A stretch of DNA of 64,000 nt, from NCBI RefSeq assembly GCF_034258515.1, contig NZ_CP139438.1, positions 2,604,001 to 2,668,000 of the forward strand. Reading direction: 5' to 3'. The DNA comes from Pseudarthrobacter oxydans (GTDB lineage: Bacteria > Actinomycetota > Actinomycetes > Actinomycetales > Micrococcaceae). Each line of letters starts with the position of its first letter. The stretch's first letter is position 1. The translations under genes were made by a program, and so were the position numbers. The notes below the pieces were generated by a model, which saw nothing but the letters and a program-made list of their open reading frames with translations, made no database searches and was not told where the DNA came from. This document shows, piece after piece, positions 28,221 through 36,037 of the stretch.

Positions 28221-29036
28221 ATGGTGTCCGTGCTAACCGCTGTTCCTGCACGTGCCGGCGCGGACGGTGCCGGAGGCCCGGGGCCCGCCGTCCTGGTCCT
28301 GCCCGGCGGCGGCTACGGCCGCCAGGCGGACCACGAAGCGGAGCCGGTGGCCGAATGGCTCGCCGCGCTCGGCATCCACGCCTTCGTGCTGAGATACCGC
28401 GTGGCCCCGGACCGGCATCCGGCCCCGCTGGAGGACGCCAAGGACGCCATGCTGCATATCCGTGGCGGGTCCCATGGTTTGGCCGTCGATCCGCAGCGGG
28501 TCGGCGTCCTCGGATTTTCGGCCGGTGGACACCTGGCCGCCACGCTCTCTACCGCCGTGGCAACGGGCTGCGAGCGCTTCGACGTTCCCGGCGCGGTCCC
28601 GGACCTCACCGTGTTGTGCTACCCCGTGGTGTCCTACACCACGTCAGTGCACCAGGGTTCGGTCGACAACCTCCTTGGCGGCGCGCCGTCGTCGGACGTC
28701 CTTGAGGAACTTTCCGCGGAACGGCAGGTGACTGCCGCCACCCCTCCCGCATTCATCTGGCACACCGCGGATGACGACGCCGTCCACGTCAGCCACAGCC
28801 TGGGCTACGCCGGGGCGCTTATGGGCGCAGGCGTGCCTGCCGAACTGCATGTCTTTCCCCATGGCCGCCACGGATTGGGCCTCGCCGCGGAGGAGCCGGG
28901 GCCGGACCAGTGGACGCGGCTGTGCGCAGCCTGGCTCGCGCGAGCCGGCTGGACCTCCCCGTGTTGCGGGCCGGCAGTCCGGACTAGGCCAGGGCCCGGA
29001 TGGTCCAGGACGCTGAGTGCGTCTCCCCCGGTTTGA
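28221..29036 (+). CDS. Alpha/beta hydrolase, acetyl-xylan/BD-FAE esterase-like
   Basis: A 271-residue alpha/beta hydrolase. The oxyanion HGG-like motif is VLVLPGGGYG, the nucleophile Ser100 lies in GFSAGGHLAA, the acid in HTADDDAVHVSHS and the histidine in FPHGRHGLGL. The pattern resembles small esterases that deacetylate sugars. It follows lacI by two bases, consistent with a carbohydrate role. The last 28 residues look unlike the fold and are antisense to the end of the aldose epimerase (53-base overlap). Another frame ends sooner, at TAG 28985-28987, so a late frameshift or lost stop is possible. Confidence 0.8.
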   Translation: MVSVLTAVPARAGADGAGGPGPAVLVLPGGGYGRQADHEAEPVAEWLAALGIHAFVLRYRVAPDRHPAPLEDAKDAMLHIRGGSHGLAVDPQRVGVLGFSAGGHLAATLSTAVATGCERFDVPGAVPDLTVLCYPVVSYTTSVHQGSVDNLLGGAPSSDVLEELSAERQVTAATPPAFIWHTADDDAVHVSHSLGYAGALMGAGVPAELHVFPHGRHGLGLAAEEPGPDQWTRLCAAWLARAGWTSPCCGPAVRTRPGPGWSRTLSASPPV

Positions 29037-29886
29037 GGTGAAGAAGGTCCGCCCCCGAGTTGAAGGCGTCAGGCGGGCAGGTCATGGGTTCAACCGCCAG
29101 CCCCAGCCTGTCCGGGCCAACCGGCTTGTCTGCAGTGTGGATCTGGACCCAGGGCCACTCCGCGCCCCATTCCAGTTCCACGCCTGTTCCCGCCCGATCC
29201 TTTACGCGGACCCGGGCCAGCCCGGCGGCGTCGCGGGTAATTCCAGTGAAGGCATGGTCAATCCTTACCGGCCCCAGCCGACGGGGACTGCGGAAGTCGA
29301 AGCCGCCTTCCTCCACGGTCTTCATGCCGATGGGAAGCAGCCGGTCCGGCGTCACGTCGAGGAATTCGCGCGCCGGCACTTCCAGCGTCCATTCGTCCAG
29401 CGTTCCCGGGCCGGCCACCAGGTAGGGGTGGGGGCACACGCCGTAAGGGGCGCTGGCGGACCCGGCGTTCACAGCACTCACCGTGCTGCGTAATCCGCCA
29501 GGACCCAGCGAGTAGGAAACGGACACCTCGAGATCCGATGGGTAGTGCGGGCCTGCGCCGATCGTGCACACCAGCACCACGCGGTCCTCAGCCACCTCCC
29601 GCACCGCCCAGATCTGCTCCGTGGCAAGGCCGTGGAGCGCCGAACCCCGCTCGGGCTCGTTGACGGGAGCCTGGTAATCGGTTCCGGCGTAGGCATATCT
29701 GCCGTCCGCCAGGCGGTTCGGCCATGGGACGCAGATAACCCCGCGATAGTCAGGAACCCGGCCATCCGGACCAAAGCCAACCACCAGGTCCCGGCCGTTG
29801 TGCTGCAGTTCCCGGAGGGCGCCCCCGCGGGCTGTGACCACGGCGGCGTAGGGGCCACTGGCAATGCTGTGTTCCGTGGATGGCAT
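28984..29886 (-). CDS. Aldose 1-epimerase family protein
   Basis: A 300-residue mutarotase-fold protein. The aldose 1-epimerase pattern is visible: GGALRELQHNGRDLV, VPWPNRLADGRYAYAG (first substrate residues), SALHGLATEQIW with the conserved histidine, CPHPYLVAGPG with the second histidine, and the late AVEPMTCPPDAFNSG carrying the acidic base. It interconverts anomers of free sugars. ATG 29884-29886 has AAAGGGGAT upstream; the longer open frame runs into the AlkD promoter. A LacI-type palindrome lies 27 bases before the start. Confidence 0.9.
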   Translation of the reverse strand: MPSTEHSIASGPYAAVVTARGGALRELQHNGRDLVVGFGPDGRVPDYRGVICVPWPNRLADGRYAYAGTDYQAPVNEPERGSALHGLATEQIWAVREVAEDRVVLVCTIGAGPHYPSDLEVSVSYSLGPGGLRSTVSAVNAGSASAPYGVCPHPYLVAGPGTLDEWTLEVPAREFLDVTPDRLLPIGMKTVEEGGFDFRSPRRLGPVRIDHAFTGITRDAAGLARVRVKDRAGTGVELEWGAEWPWVQIHTADKPVGPDRLGLAVEPMTCPPDAFNSGADLLHLKPGETHSASWTIRALA

Positions 29887-29912
29887 GAAAATCCCCTTTG
29901 GGGCCGAGACAC

Positions 29913-29928
29913 TTGTGAGCGCTAACCA
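29913..29928 (-). promoter_or_regulatory. LacI-type operator upstream of the aldose epimerase
   Basis: TTGTGAGCGCTAACCA has the AGCGCT core with flanking GT/AC pairs (six of eight pairs match). The outer bases differ from the two sites beside lacI, so another LacI-family protein may bind. Confidence 0.5.
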
Positions 29929-29975
29929 GCCTAGCGCATGTGTCCTGGCGCGGCACAAGGAAATCCTCCGCTGGA

Positions 29976-29981
29976 TAGAGT
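29976..29981 (+). promoter_or_regulatory. Leaderless -10 for the AlkD-like gene
   Basis: TAGAGT, six bases, then ATG 29988; same hexamer and spacing as tesB. Confidence 0.55.
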
Positions 29982-29987
29982 TTCCCC

Positions 29988-30701
29988 ATGGCCGAAGCGG
30001 ATGCGCTGAACAGCGAGGTGCTTTCTGCCGTCCGCCGTGCGCTGCGTGAACGGGCAGATCCGGTACGGGGTGCCGGGGCGCAGGCCTACATGAAGTCCGC
30101 CATGCCCTGCCTCGGTGTGCGCGTCCCCGAAGTCCGCCGGATCGCTGCCGAAGCTGCCGGCGGCACTCCCTTCGCGTCGGCCGGCCAGCTGCGCGCCACT
30201 GTCCTTGAGCTTTGGCGGAACGCCGCCGCCCGCGAGGAACGGTATGCAGCCATCGACCTGACCGCTGAACCGCTGGCGGCGGGTGACATGCTGATGCTGC
30301 CCGTGTACGAGGAAATGATTCGCAGCGGCGCGTGGTGGGACTTCGTGGACCCGGTAGCGGCGCGCCTGTGCGGCCTGCTGCAAGCCAACCGTGAGCAGAT
30401 GTCAGAAGTCCTGCTCGGCTGGAGCACCGACCCGGACTCATGGATAAGGAGGGCTGCCATCCTCTCTCAGCTTAAGGCGAAGGCAGCCACTGACACCGTG
30501 CTCCTGGCCCAGGTCCTGGCAACAAACATGGCAGACCCGGAGTTCTTCATCCGGAAAGCGATCGGATGGGCCCTGCGCGAGTATTCAAAGACGGCGCCGG
30601 AGTGGGTGGCGGCCTTCGTGGCAGAACATGAGGCAGCCCTCAGTCCGTTGTCCCGTAGGGAAGCGCTCCGGCGCCTCCCTGCCCCCGCACCTGACGCATA
30701 A
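29988..30701 (+). CDS. DNA alkylation repair protein (AlkD-like HEAT repeat)
   Basis: A 237-residue all-helical protein of the AlkC/AlkD family, HEAT-repeat glycosylases that remove N3- or N7-alkylated purines without base flipping. Family landmarks are YMKSAMPCLGVRVPEVRRI at the start, EERYAAIDL, GAWWDFVDPVA (aromatic and acidic residues near the lesion), DPDSWIRRAAILSQL, and FFIRKAIGWALREYSKTAPEWV. ATG 29988 has no SD and follows TAGAGT by six bases. Confidence 0.9.
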   Translation: MAEADALNSEVLSAVRRALRERADPVRGAGAQAYMKSAMPCLGVRVPEVRRIAAEAAGGTPFASAGQLRATVLELWRNAAAREERYAAIDLTAEPLAAGDMLMLPVYEEMIRSGAWWDFVDPVAARLCGLLQANREQMSEVLLGWSTDPDSWIRRAAILSQLKAKAATDTVLLAQVLATNMADPEFFIRKAIGWALREYSKTAPEWVAAFVAEHEAALSPLSRREALRRLPAPAPDA

Positions 30702-30728
30702 CGGCGGTGGCAGGCAAATAACCTGGAG

Positions 30729-31406
30729 TCAGGTTGACGTTCCGGACCGGGAGCGCGGGGATGGTGCAGCATGCCAGGCCTCCAGCCTGTTACCGGCCCG
30801 GGCACCGGCCAGCGCGAGGAGCACACCGCCGAACGCCATCGCCATGAGCCCGTACACCACGGATTCGGGTGGAGCTCCCCTCAGGGCGTGCATCACCAGC
30901 GTGCCCGGCACTAATCCCAGGTACCCTGCCGCACCGGCACCCATCGCCCACGGCCATGCCTTCGCCATCACCCGTGCGGCCGGTCCCGGCGGCCGCGAAG
31001 GTACTGCGGGCCTGGATGCGCCGATGCCCAGGATGATTCCCAGCAGCGGCGGACCGAAACCGCCACCAACGGCGAACAGCAGCAGCGCGAGCCCGATCAG
31101 CACCAGGGGCCCCCGCCGGCGGTGTACGCCGGCCACCGCCCAGGCCCCGAACACTACCGCCACCGCCACGGTCACAACGCCCGAAACCAACAGATCGGGT
31201 AACACCGTGAAGGCCGGCTCTCCGTCCAGGATTTCGAACGCTTCGTTCCCGGGCCAGGAACGGAACACCGGACCGTCGGGCGCCACCGGGCCCTGGAGGA
31301 TCTCGCCCAGCCCGTGCTCCACGCCGGCCAGGGCCGCCAGCAGCCCAAAGACGCCCGTCACGGTGCGCAGCGCCTTGCCGGTCGGCGCGTGGCCCGAATT
31401 CTGCAT
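30729..31406 (-). CDS. Hypothetical multi-pass membrane protein
   Basis: A 225-residue membrane protein that I cannot name. Hydrophobic helices appear near 12-30, 68-92, 99-127, 150-170 and 183-203, with a soluble loop at about 38-65 (APDGPVFRSWPGNEAFEILDGEPAFTVLPD). The C terminus is Arg/Ser-rich. A strong AAGGAGG precedes ATG 31404-31406. It converges on the AlkD-like gene with a 27-base gap. Confidence 0.7.
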   Translation of the reverse strand: MQNSGHAPTGKALRTVTGVFGLLAALAGVEHGLGEILQGPVAPDGPVFRSWPGNEAFEILDGEPAFTVLPDLLVSGVVTVAVAVVFGAWAVAGVHRRRGPLVLIGLALLLFAVGGGFGPPLLGIILGIGASRPAVPSRPPGPAARVMAKAWPWAMGAGAAGYLGLVPGTLVMHALRGAPPESVVYGLMAMAFGGVLLALAGARAGNRLEAWHAAPSPRSRSGTST

Positions 31407-31583
31407 CCGGCGCCTCCTTGAAGTGGGGGATGCTTCGACCGTACGGGCAGCGCATCCCCGGCAGCAGGGTCCAAAGGCCCGTCAAGCGGGCCGGACATCA
31501 GCGCCGGAGATGGTGGAGGCCACTAAGCCCGGCGAGGGAGCGTCGAGCGTCGCTTCGAACGCGGGACCGACACGCGGCGCTGC

Positions 31584-33140
31584 CTAGATGATGGGGCGTT
31601 CGACGACGGCCTCGTGCGTTTTGCGGAACAGCCGGCGGGTGCGGGGGTCCCAGAAAACCAGGTACAGGCCAAAGAGCAGGCCGGTCACCGCGGCGGCCAC
31701 TCGGGCGAGGGCCAGTGCGAAGCCGAGGTCCTCGGTCTGAAGGTACGGGAAGACTTCCAGCTGGTCTGAAATGGCATAGATCATGAAGAAGGAGACAACG
31801 AAGTAGAGCGCCTTGACCTGCCAGTCATTCCTGATCCCGGTGACTGCAAAGAGCGGTATCAGCCATACGACGTACCAGGCTTGGATGATTGGAGACAGGA
31901 GGACAATCGCGGCCAGAGCGAGGGTGAGGCGGCGCATCAGCCGGTCGTAGTCACCGCGGAAGATCTGCCAGGCGACAATGCCCACGGCAACAAGCTTGCC
32001 CACGTTATAGACAAAGCCGGCCAAGGTGGCGCCGTCGAGTCCAAACGAATTGGCCAGGGAGGCAACCACCATTCCGATGAGCCCCACGGGCGCGTACCAG
32101 ATGGAGATGCTTCCGGGGGCAGAGAGCCCATTGACCCAGCCGAAGCCGAAACCATTGACCAGGCTCATCAAGGCCAGGATGCCGAGGCTCAATGCAGCGG
32201 TCAGGCCCCAGAACACGAATTTGCGGAGCCAGCCCGCGTCCCTGCCCGCCCAAAGGAGCCCGATGAACGGCAGGAAGACGATGGTGATGGGCTTCACCGC
32301 AACGGAAAGGGTTACCAGCACAATGCCGCGGACCACCCGGTGCGTCGCGGAGTAGTAGAGTCCGGCCAGCGCCAGACCGATCATCAGTGCGTCATTGTGG
32401 ACGCTGGCGATGAAGTTCGTCAGGAACAGCGGGTTCGCAGCGGTGAGCCAGAGGGCCCGGTGCGGATTGATGCCGTGCAGCTCGGCGAGCCGCGGAACAT
32501 AGATCACGCAGAGGATGACTCCGGCCAAGGCAACCAGCCGGAACAGCATCACGCTTGCCTCCGGCTGGACGTTCGTGGACCACACAACGAACTGTTCAAT
32601 CCACAGGAACAGCTGGCCATAGGGAACGGGGGCTTCCGTCCACATTTTGTCCGCGCCCAGCTGGAAGTAGTTGGACAGAGCCGAGATGCCGTTCTCGTAG
32701 GGGTTGAACCCTTCAACCATCAGCCGGCCCTGGCCAATGTAGGCGTAGACGTCGCGGCTGAAGAGCGGCACGCTGAACATCATGGGCAGGCCCCATGCCA
32801 CAACGGCCATCAGCGTAGCTTTACGGGCCTGCCTGCCCCACACCCTGACCCGCTGCCCCAGCCTGAGCCAGGCACGGACCAGGAGCATGCCTCCTATGGC
32901 CAGCAGGACAATCGAGAGGGCAACGCCAACTGCTTCGGCACGCATCCAAATGAACAGCGGCATCCGGCGGAGTTCGGAGACCGGGGCCAGCCAGCCCACG
33001 CCCAAGGATCCGATAAGCATGAACATGGAGCCCACGAAGCCGGCAAGGAGCGGGGACCGGGGATTATCCACTTCCGCGCCGCCCGCTGCGACAGTGGCGG
33101 CGGGCGCCACCTCCCCCGCCGCAGGCACAGGCGCCGTCAT
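31584..33140 (-). CDS. Polyprenol-phosphomannose-dependent alpha-(1->6)-mannosyltransferase (MptA/MptB family)
   Basis: A GT-C glycosyltransferase of about 518 residues with some twelve membrane helices. It likely transfers mannose from polyprenyl phosphomannose to a lipoglycan on the outer membrane face. The first outer loop has SRDVYAYIGQGRLMVEGFNPYENG, the acidic motif of this family, then NPLFLTNFIASVHNDALMIGLALAGL and VKPITIVFLP. Mycobacterial MptA/MptB build the lipomannan core; Micrococcaceae make related lipomannans. Start ATG 33138-33140 (MTAPVPAAG) is chosen; TTG 33155 is possible. Confidence 0.85.
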   Translation of the reverse strand: MTAPVPAAGEVAPAATVAAGGAEVDNPRSPLLAGFVGSMFMLIGSLGVGWLAPVSELRRMPLFIWMRAEAVGVALSIVLLAIGGMLLVRAWLRLGQRVRVWGRQARKATLMAVVAWGLPMMFSVPLFSRDVYAYIGQGRLMVEGFNPYENGISALSNYFQLGADKMWTEAPVPYGQLFLWIEQFVVWSTNVQPEASVMLFRLVALAGVILCVIYVPRLAELHGINPHRALWLTAANPLFLTNFIASVHNDALMIGLALAGLYYSATHRVVRGIVLVTLSVAVKPITIVFLPFIGLLWAGRDAGWLRKFVFWGLTAALSLGILALMSLVNGFGFGWVNGLSAPGSISIWYAPVGLIGMVVASLANSFGLDGATLAGFVYNVGKLVAVGIVAWQIFRGDYDRLMRRLTLALAAIVLLSPIIQAWYVVWLIPLFAVTGIRNDWQVKALYFVVSFFMIYAISDQLEVFPYLQTEDLGFALALARVAAAVTGLLFGLYLVFWDPRTRRLFRKTHEAVVERPII

Positions 33141-33279
33141 TTCAGGATCGTCCAATCTATCTCGTCTGCGATTCTGCCCGGCGGGCCAACGGCCGGCCGA
33201 GGCGCATCCTCACGGGAGCGGGATGACCCGCCGCGTCTTCGAAATCCTAGCATCGGCCGGTGCCCTGAAGGTGTAACGG

Positions 33280-33285
33280 TAGGCT
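33280..33285 (+). promoter_or_regulatory. Leaderless -10 for orn
   Basis: TAGGCT, six bases, then GTG 33292. No SD is present. Confidence 0.55.
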
Positions 33286-33291
33286 TGTCCG

Positions 33292-33921
33292 GTGCCTATA
33301 TCTAACGAACGCATCGTCTGGATCGACTGCGAAATGACCGGCCTGGACATCAAGAACGACGCCCTGATCGAGGTGGCCGCCCTGGTCACCGACTCCGAAC
33401 TGAACATCCTCGGCGACGGCGTCGACGTGGTCATCAAACCGGATGATGCCGCGGTGGCCCAGATGAACGATTTCGTCCGCGACATGCACACCAAATCGGG
33501 GCTCCTCAAGGAACTGCCGAACGGCAAGACGATGGCCGAAGCGGAAGCCGCCGTCATGGAATACATCACCACATGGGTGCCGGACCCGCGCAAGGCGCCG
33601 CTGGGCGGTAATTCCGTGGGGACGGACCGGGTGTTCCTGTCCCGGGACATGCCCGCAGTGGTTGAACACCTGCACTACCGGGTGATCGACGTCAGCACCA
33701 TCAAGGAACTCTCGCGCCGCTGGTTCGCGAGGGCGTACTTCCAGTCTCCGGCCAAAAAGGGCGGACACCGCGCACTGGGGGACATCAAGGACTCCATCGA
33801 CGAGCTCCGTTATTACCGGGAGGCCGTGTTCGTGCCTGCACCGGGACCGGACAGTGCCACTGCCCTGCAGATTGCCCGCCGCGTCACATCCGCCGGGGAC
33901 GCCGGGCAGCAGGAAGGGTAA
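33292..33921 (+). CDS. orn: Oligoribonuclease
   Basis: A 209-residue DEDDh exonuclease that degrades 2-5 nt RNAs, including pGpG, to mononucleotides. Asp12 and Glu14 in WIDCEMTGLD, the aspartate in NSVGTDRVFLSRDMP, and His and Asp in GGHRALGDIKDSI are the metal-binding set. The C terminus has an extra 20-residue tail (PAPGPDSATALQIARRVTSAG) beyond E. coli Orn. The start is GTG 33292, six bases after TAGGCT and without SD. Confidence 0.95.
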   Translation: MPISNERIVWIDCEMTGLDIKNDALIEVAALVTDSELNILGDGVDVVIKPDDAAVAQMNDFVRDMHTKSGLLKELPNGKTMAEAEAAVMEYITTWVPDPRKAPLGGNSVGTDRVFLSRDMPAVVEHLHYRVIDVSTIKELSRRWFARAYFQSPAKKGGHRALGDIKDSIDELRYYREAVFVPAPGPDSATALQIARRVTSAGDAGQQEG

Positions 33922-34048
33922 TCTGCGCCACCTTCGACGGAATTTTCCGCAAAAACCCCAAAAGTGGACAAAGCACCCCTGAAGAGCAGGTAAGCTATAT
34001 GAGTTGCCTTTCCAGAGGGCCGGTACGCCGGTAAATCTGCAGGCACAT

Positions 34049-34122
34049 GGTGGGCTTAGCTCAGTTGGCAGAGCGCCTGGTTGTGGTCCAGGAGGTCGCG
34101 GGTTCAACCCCCGTAGCTCACC
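34049..34122 (+). tRNA. tRNA-His (anticodon GUG)
   Basis: Acceptor GTGGGCT pairs with AGCTCAC. An extra G (34049) faces discriminator C (34122), the tRNA-His identity pair. The anticodon loop TTGTGGT (GTG) sits on CCTGG/CCAGG and the T arm is CGGGTTCAACCCCCG. Confidence 0.96.
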
Positions 34123-34150
34123 CTCACGGGACGGTATGTGCAGCCGTCCA

Positions 34151-34196
34151 AGAAGGAGGCCGCACCGGAGATCCGGTGCGGCCTCCTTCTTTTTTC
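34151..34196 (+). terminator. tRNA-His terminator
   Basis: A perfect 19-base-pair arm (34151-34169 with 34172-34190) followed by six T. One of the strongest terminators in the window. Confidence 0.92.
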
Positions 34197-34248
34197 GCCG
34201 TTTGCACACTTGCACCTGGCACGAGACACCGCTGAAGGACCGCTAAAG

Positions 34249-34821
34249 ATGACCGTTCTGCCAATCACCATCTGGGGAGAACCCGTACTGCACCGCCGGG
34301 CTTCCGAGGTGGAAGTGTTCGACGACGAGCTGCGGACTTTGATAGCGGACATGTTTGAAACGAACGACGCCGCCAACGGCGTGGGTCTCGCGGCACCGCA
34401 GATAGGCGTGGGCAAGAGGATCTTTGTCTACAAATACGCCAACGACGACGGCGCTCCGCCCACGGGCGTACTGGTCAACCCGGTGCTGACCCTGTCAAAG
34501 ATTTCCGGCGCGGTACCGGACCCGGACGAGGAAGAAGAAGGCTGCCTGTCCTTCCCCGGCGGGCAGTATCCCCTGAAGCGCGCCGAGTGGGCACGTGTTG
34601 AAGGGTTTGACGGCTTTGGACAGCCGGTCAGGTTCGAAGCCACCGGCTGGTTTGCCAGGGTCATCCAGCACGAATATGACCACCTGGACGGAAAACTGTA
34701 CGTCAACCGGCTGATTGACCGCTATGCGCGCAAAGCCATGAAACAGGCCAAGAAGAGCGGCTGGGGCGTTCCCGGACTGACCTGGATGCCGGGCGTCGAC
34801 CCGGACCCGTTCGGCCACTAG
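34249..34821 (+). CDS. def: Peptide deformylase
   Basis: A 190-residue metalloenzyme that removes the formyl group from nascent N termini. The three motifs are present: GVGLAAPQIG (44-53), EGCLSFPG with metal-binding Cys99, and QHEYDHLDG with His141, catalytic Glu142 and His145. A DPDEEEE acidic insertion precedes motif 2. ATG 34249 has AAGGA upstream; the open frame continues into the tRNA-His terminator and is not used. Confidence 0.96.
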   Translation: MTVLPITIWGEPVLHRRASEVEVFDDELRTLIADMFETNDAANGVGLAAPQIGVGKRIFVYKYANDDGAPPTGVLVNPVLTLSKISGAVPDPDEEEEGCLSFPGGQYPLKRAEWARVEGFDGFGQPVRFEATGWFARVIQHEYDHLDGKLYVNRLIDRYARKAMKQAKKSGWGVPGLTWMPGVDPDPFGH

Positions 34822-34830
34822 GGCACCCGG

Positions 34831-35628
34831 TCACTTCGCCGCAATGGTGGGCTGGTCCGGGCAGGACCCCAGCACGCGCTTCATGGCGCCCTTCTCCGCC
34901 TCGGTGACCCATAGTCCGTAGGCTGCCTTGACCGATATTTGGCGGGCCACATAGTGGCAGCGGAAGGATTTATTCTTGGGAAGCCAGGTTGCGGCATCGC
35001 CGGCACCCTTCTGCACGTTTGCCGGGCCGTCCGCCGCGATCAGGTTCAGCGGATCGTTGGCCAGGCTCTGGCGCTGCTTGGCTGTCAATCCCTGGGCACC
35101 CTTCTGCCACGCGTCACCCAAGGCCACGACGTGGTCTATTTGGACTGCCCGGCTGCTGTCGGAGCCCCGCCGGAAGTCCAAGGGCTGCCCGGTATAGGGC
35201 TCGCGGAAGGAGCCCCCTGCCACCCGGCACGTGGAACCTTCCATGAACACCACGGCGGTAAGGTCACGCCTGAGCATGTCGTTGCGGGTGTCGCACCCGT
35301 TCCGGTCCACGTCCAGCCACGCCTGGCCGAACGCTTCGCGGTCGTACTTGTCCTTCGCGGCCCGGCCCTTGACGGGAAGCCGTTCCAGCGCGGTGACGGC
35401 AGTACCGGAGGGCACGGGGTGCACCGGCACAACGGGCTTCATCCAGGCAGGGTCGAACACTGGGGCTTCGGTGGGGCCGGAGGCCGCGGGCTCCGCCAAG
35501 GCAAACTGGCCGGCAGTAAAGAACCAGGACAGTGCCGCCAGCGCACCGACGGCGGCCACTGCCAGGATGCCCCACGCCTGCCGCGAGCGACGGCGGGCTC
35601 GCCGGTAGGCGGACCAGCTCACAGTCAT
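34831..35628 (-). CDS. Secreted or membrane-anchored HNH endonuclease family protein (DUF1524-like)
   Basis: A 265-residue protein with an N-terminal basic stretch (YRRARRRSRQ) and one hydrophobic helix (about 19-45), acting as a signal anchor. The extracytoplasmic domain is of the GmrSD C-terminal/DUF1524 HNH type: FRRGSDSSRAVQIDHVVALGDAWQKG holds the His/Asp metal residues, then DPLNLIAADGPANVQKGAGDAATWLP and NKSFRCHYVARQISVKAAYGL. Cysteines in NGCDTRNDML, GSTCRV, FRCHY and GSCPDQ may pair. It is probably an extracellular nuclease for DNA use or defence. ATG 35626-35628. Confidence 0.87.
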   Translation of the reverse strand: MTVSWSAYRRARRRSRQAWGILAVAAVGALAALSWFFTAGQFALAEPAASGPTEAPVFDPAWMKPVVPVHPVPSGTAVTALERLPVKGRAAKDKYDREAFGQAWLDVDRNGCDTRNDMLRRDLTAVVFMEGSTCRVAGGSFREPYTGQPLDFRRGSDSSRAVQIDHVVALGDAWQKGAQGLTAKQRQSLANDPLNLIAADGPANVQKGAGDAATWLPKNKSFRCHYVARQISVKAAYGLWVTEAEKGAMKRVLGSCPDQPTIAAK

Positions 35629-35752
35629 GGGGACCCGGCCCCTTCTCGGACATCATGCACCAGAAGAGCCTAGGCCGCCTCCCGTGTCGCCCCGTTGTTT
35701 TCCACAGTGTGGAGGGCAAGTGGCGGCGCTGGTGGAAGTGTCCGCGCGGGGG

Positions 35753-35962
35753 TTACTGCTCGCGCATCACCCTCCGGAGGTCCTCCTCGGCGATGGCCAG
35801 CAGTCCTTCCAGCTGGCGCACCCGATCCTCGCCGACGTCGCCCGTCTTGTAGGCGGCGCGGGCGCCCTCAAGCAGCCGGACGGCCTCCTTGTGGTTGGCT
35901 TTGGCGACGTCGAGGGCGTGCTCAAGGGTTGTTTCGTGCTGAAGTGTCGAATTTTTGTCCAT
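35753..35962 (-). CDS. Small helical protein of unknown function
   Basis: A 69-residue acidic, fully helical protein with heptad-like spacing (TTLEHALDVAKANHKEAVRLLEGARAAY and RVRQLEGLLAIAEEDLRRVM), likely a coiled coil or small helical bundle. I do not recognise a family. ATG 35960-35962 has no SD. CACACT lies six bases upstream, a weak leaderless -10. A long hairpin from the gapB side ends at that hexamer. Confidence 0.55.
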   Translation of the reverse strand: MDKNSTLQHETTLEHALDVAKANHKEAVRLLEGARAAYKTGDVGEDRVRQLEGLLAIAEEDLRRVMREQ

Positions 35963-35973
35963 GCCACCAGTGT

Positions 35974-36025
35974 GGTCCCGTTTCCCGGCTGATTCCAGCA
36001 GAATCAGCCGGGAACTCGCGGGACC
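35974..36025 (-). terminator. Large hairpin between gapB and the small gene
   Basis: The inner perfect 14-base-pair stem TTCCCGGCTGATTC (35982-35995) / GAATCAGCCGGGAA (36001-36014) and the outer arm GGTCCCG (35974-35980) / CGGGACC (36019-36025) form one long hairpin. No T run follows, so termination is plausible but not certain. Confidence 0.55.
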
Positions 36026-36037
36026 GGCGGCCCCGGC

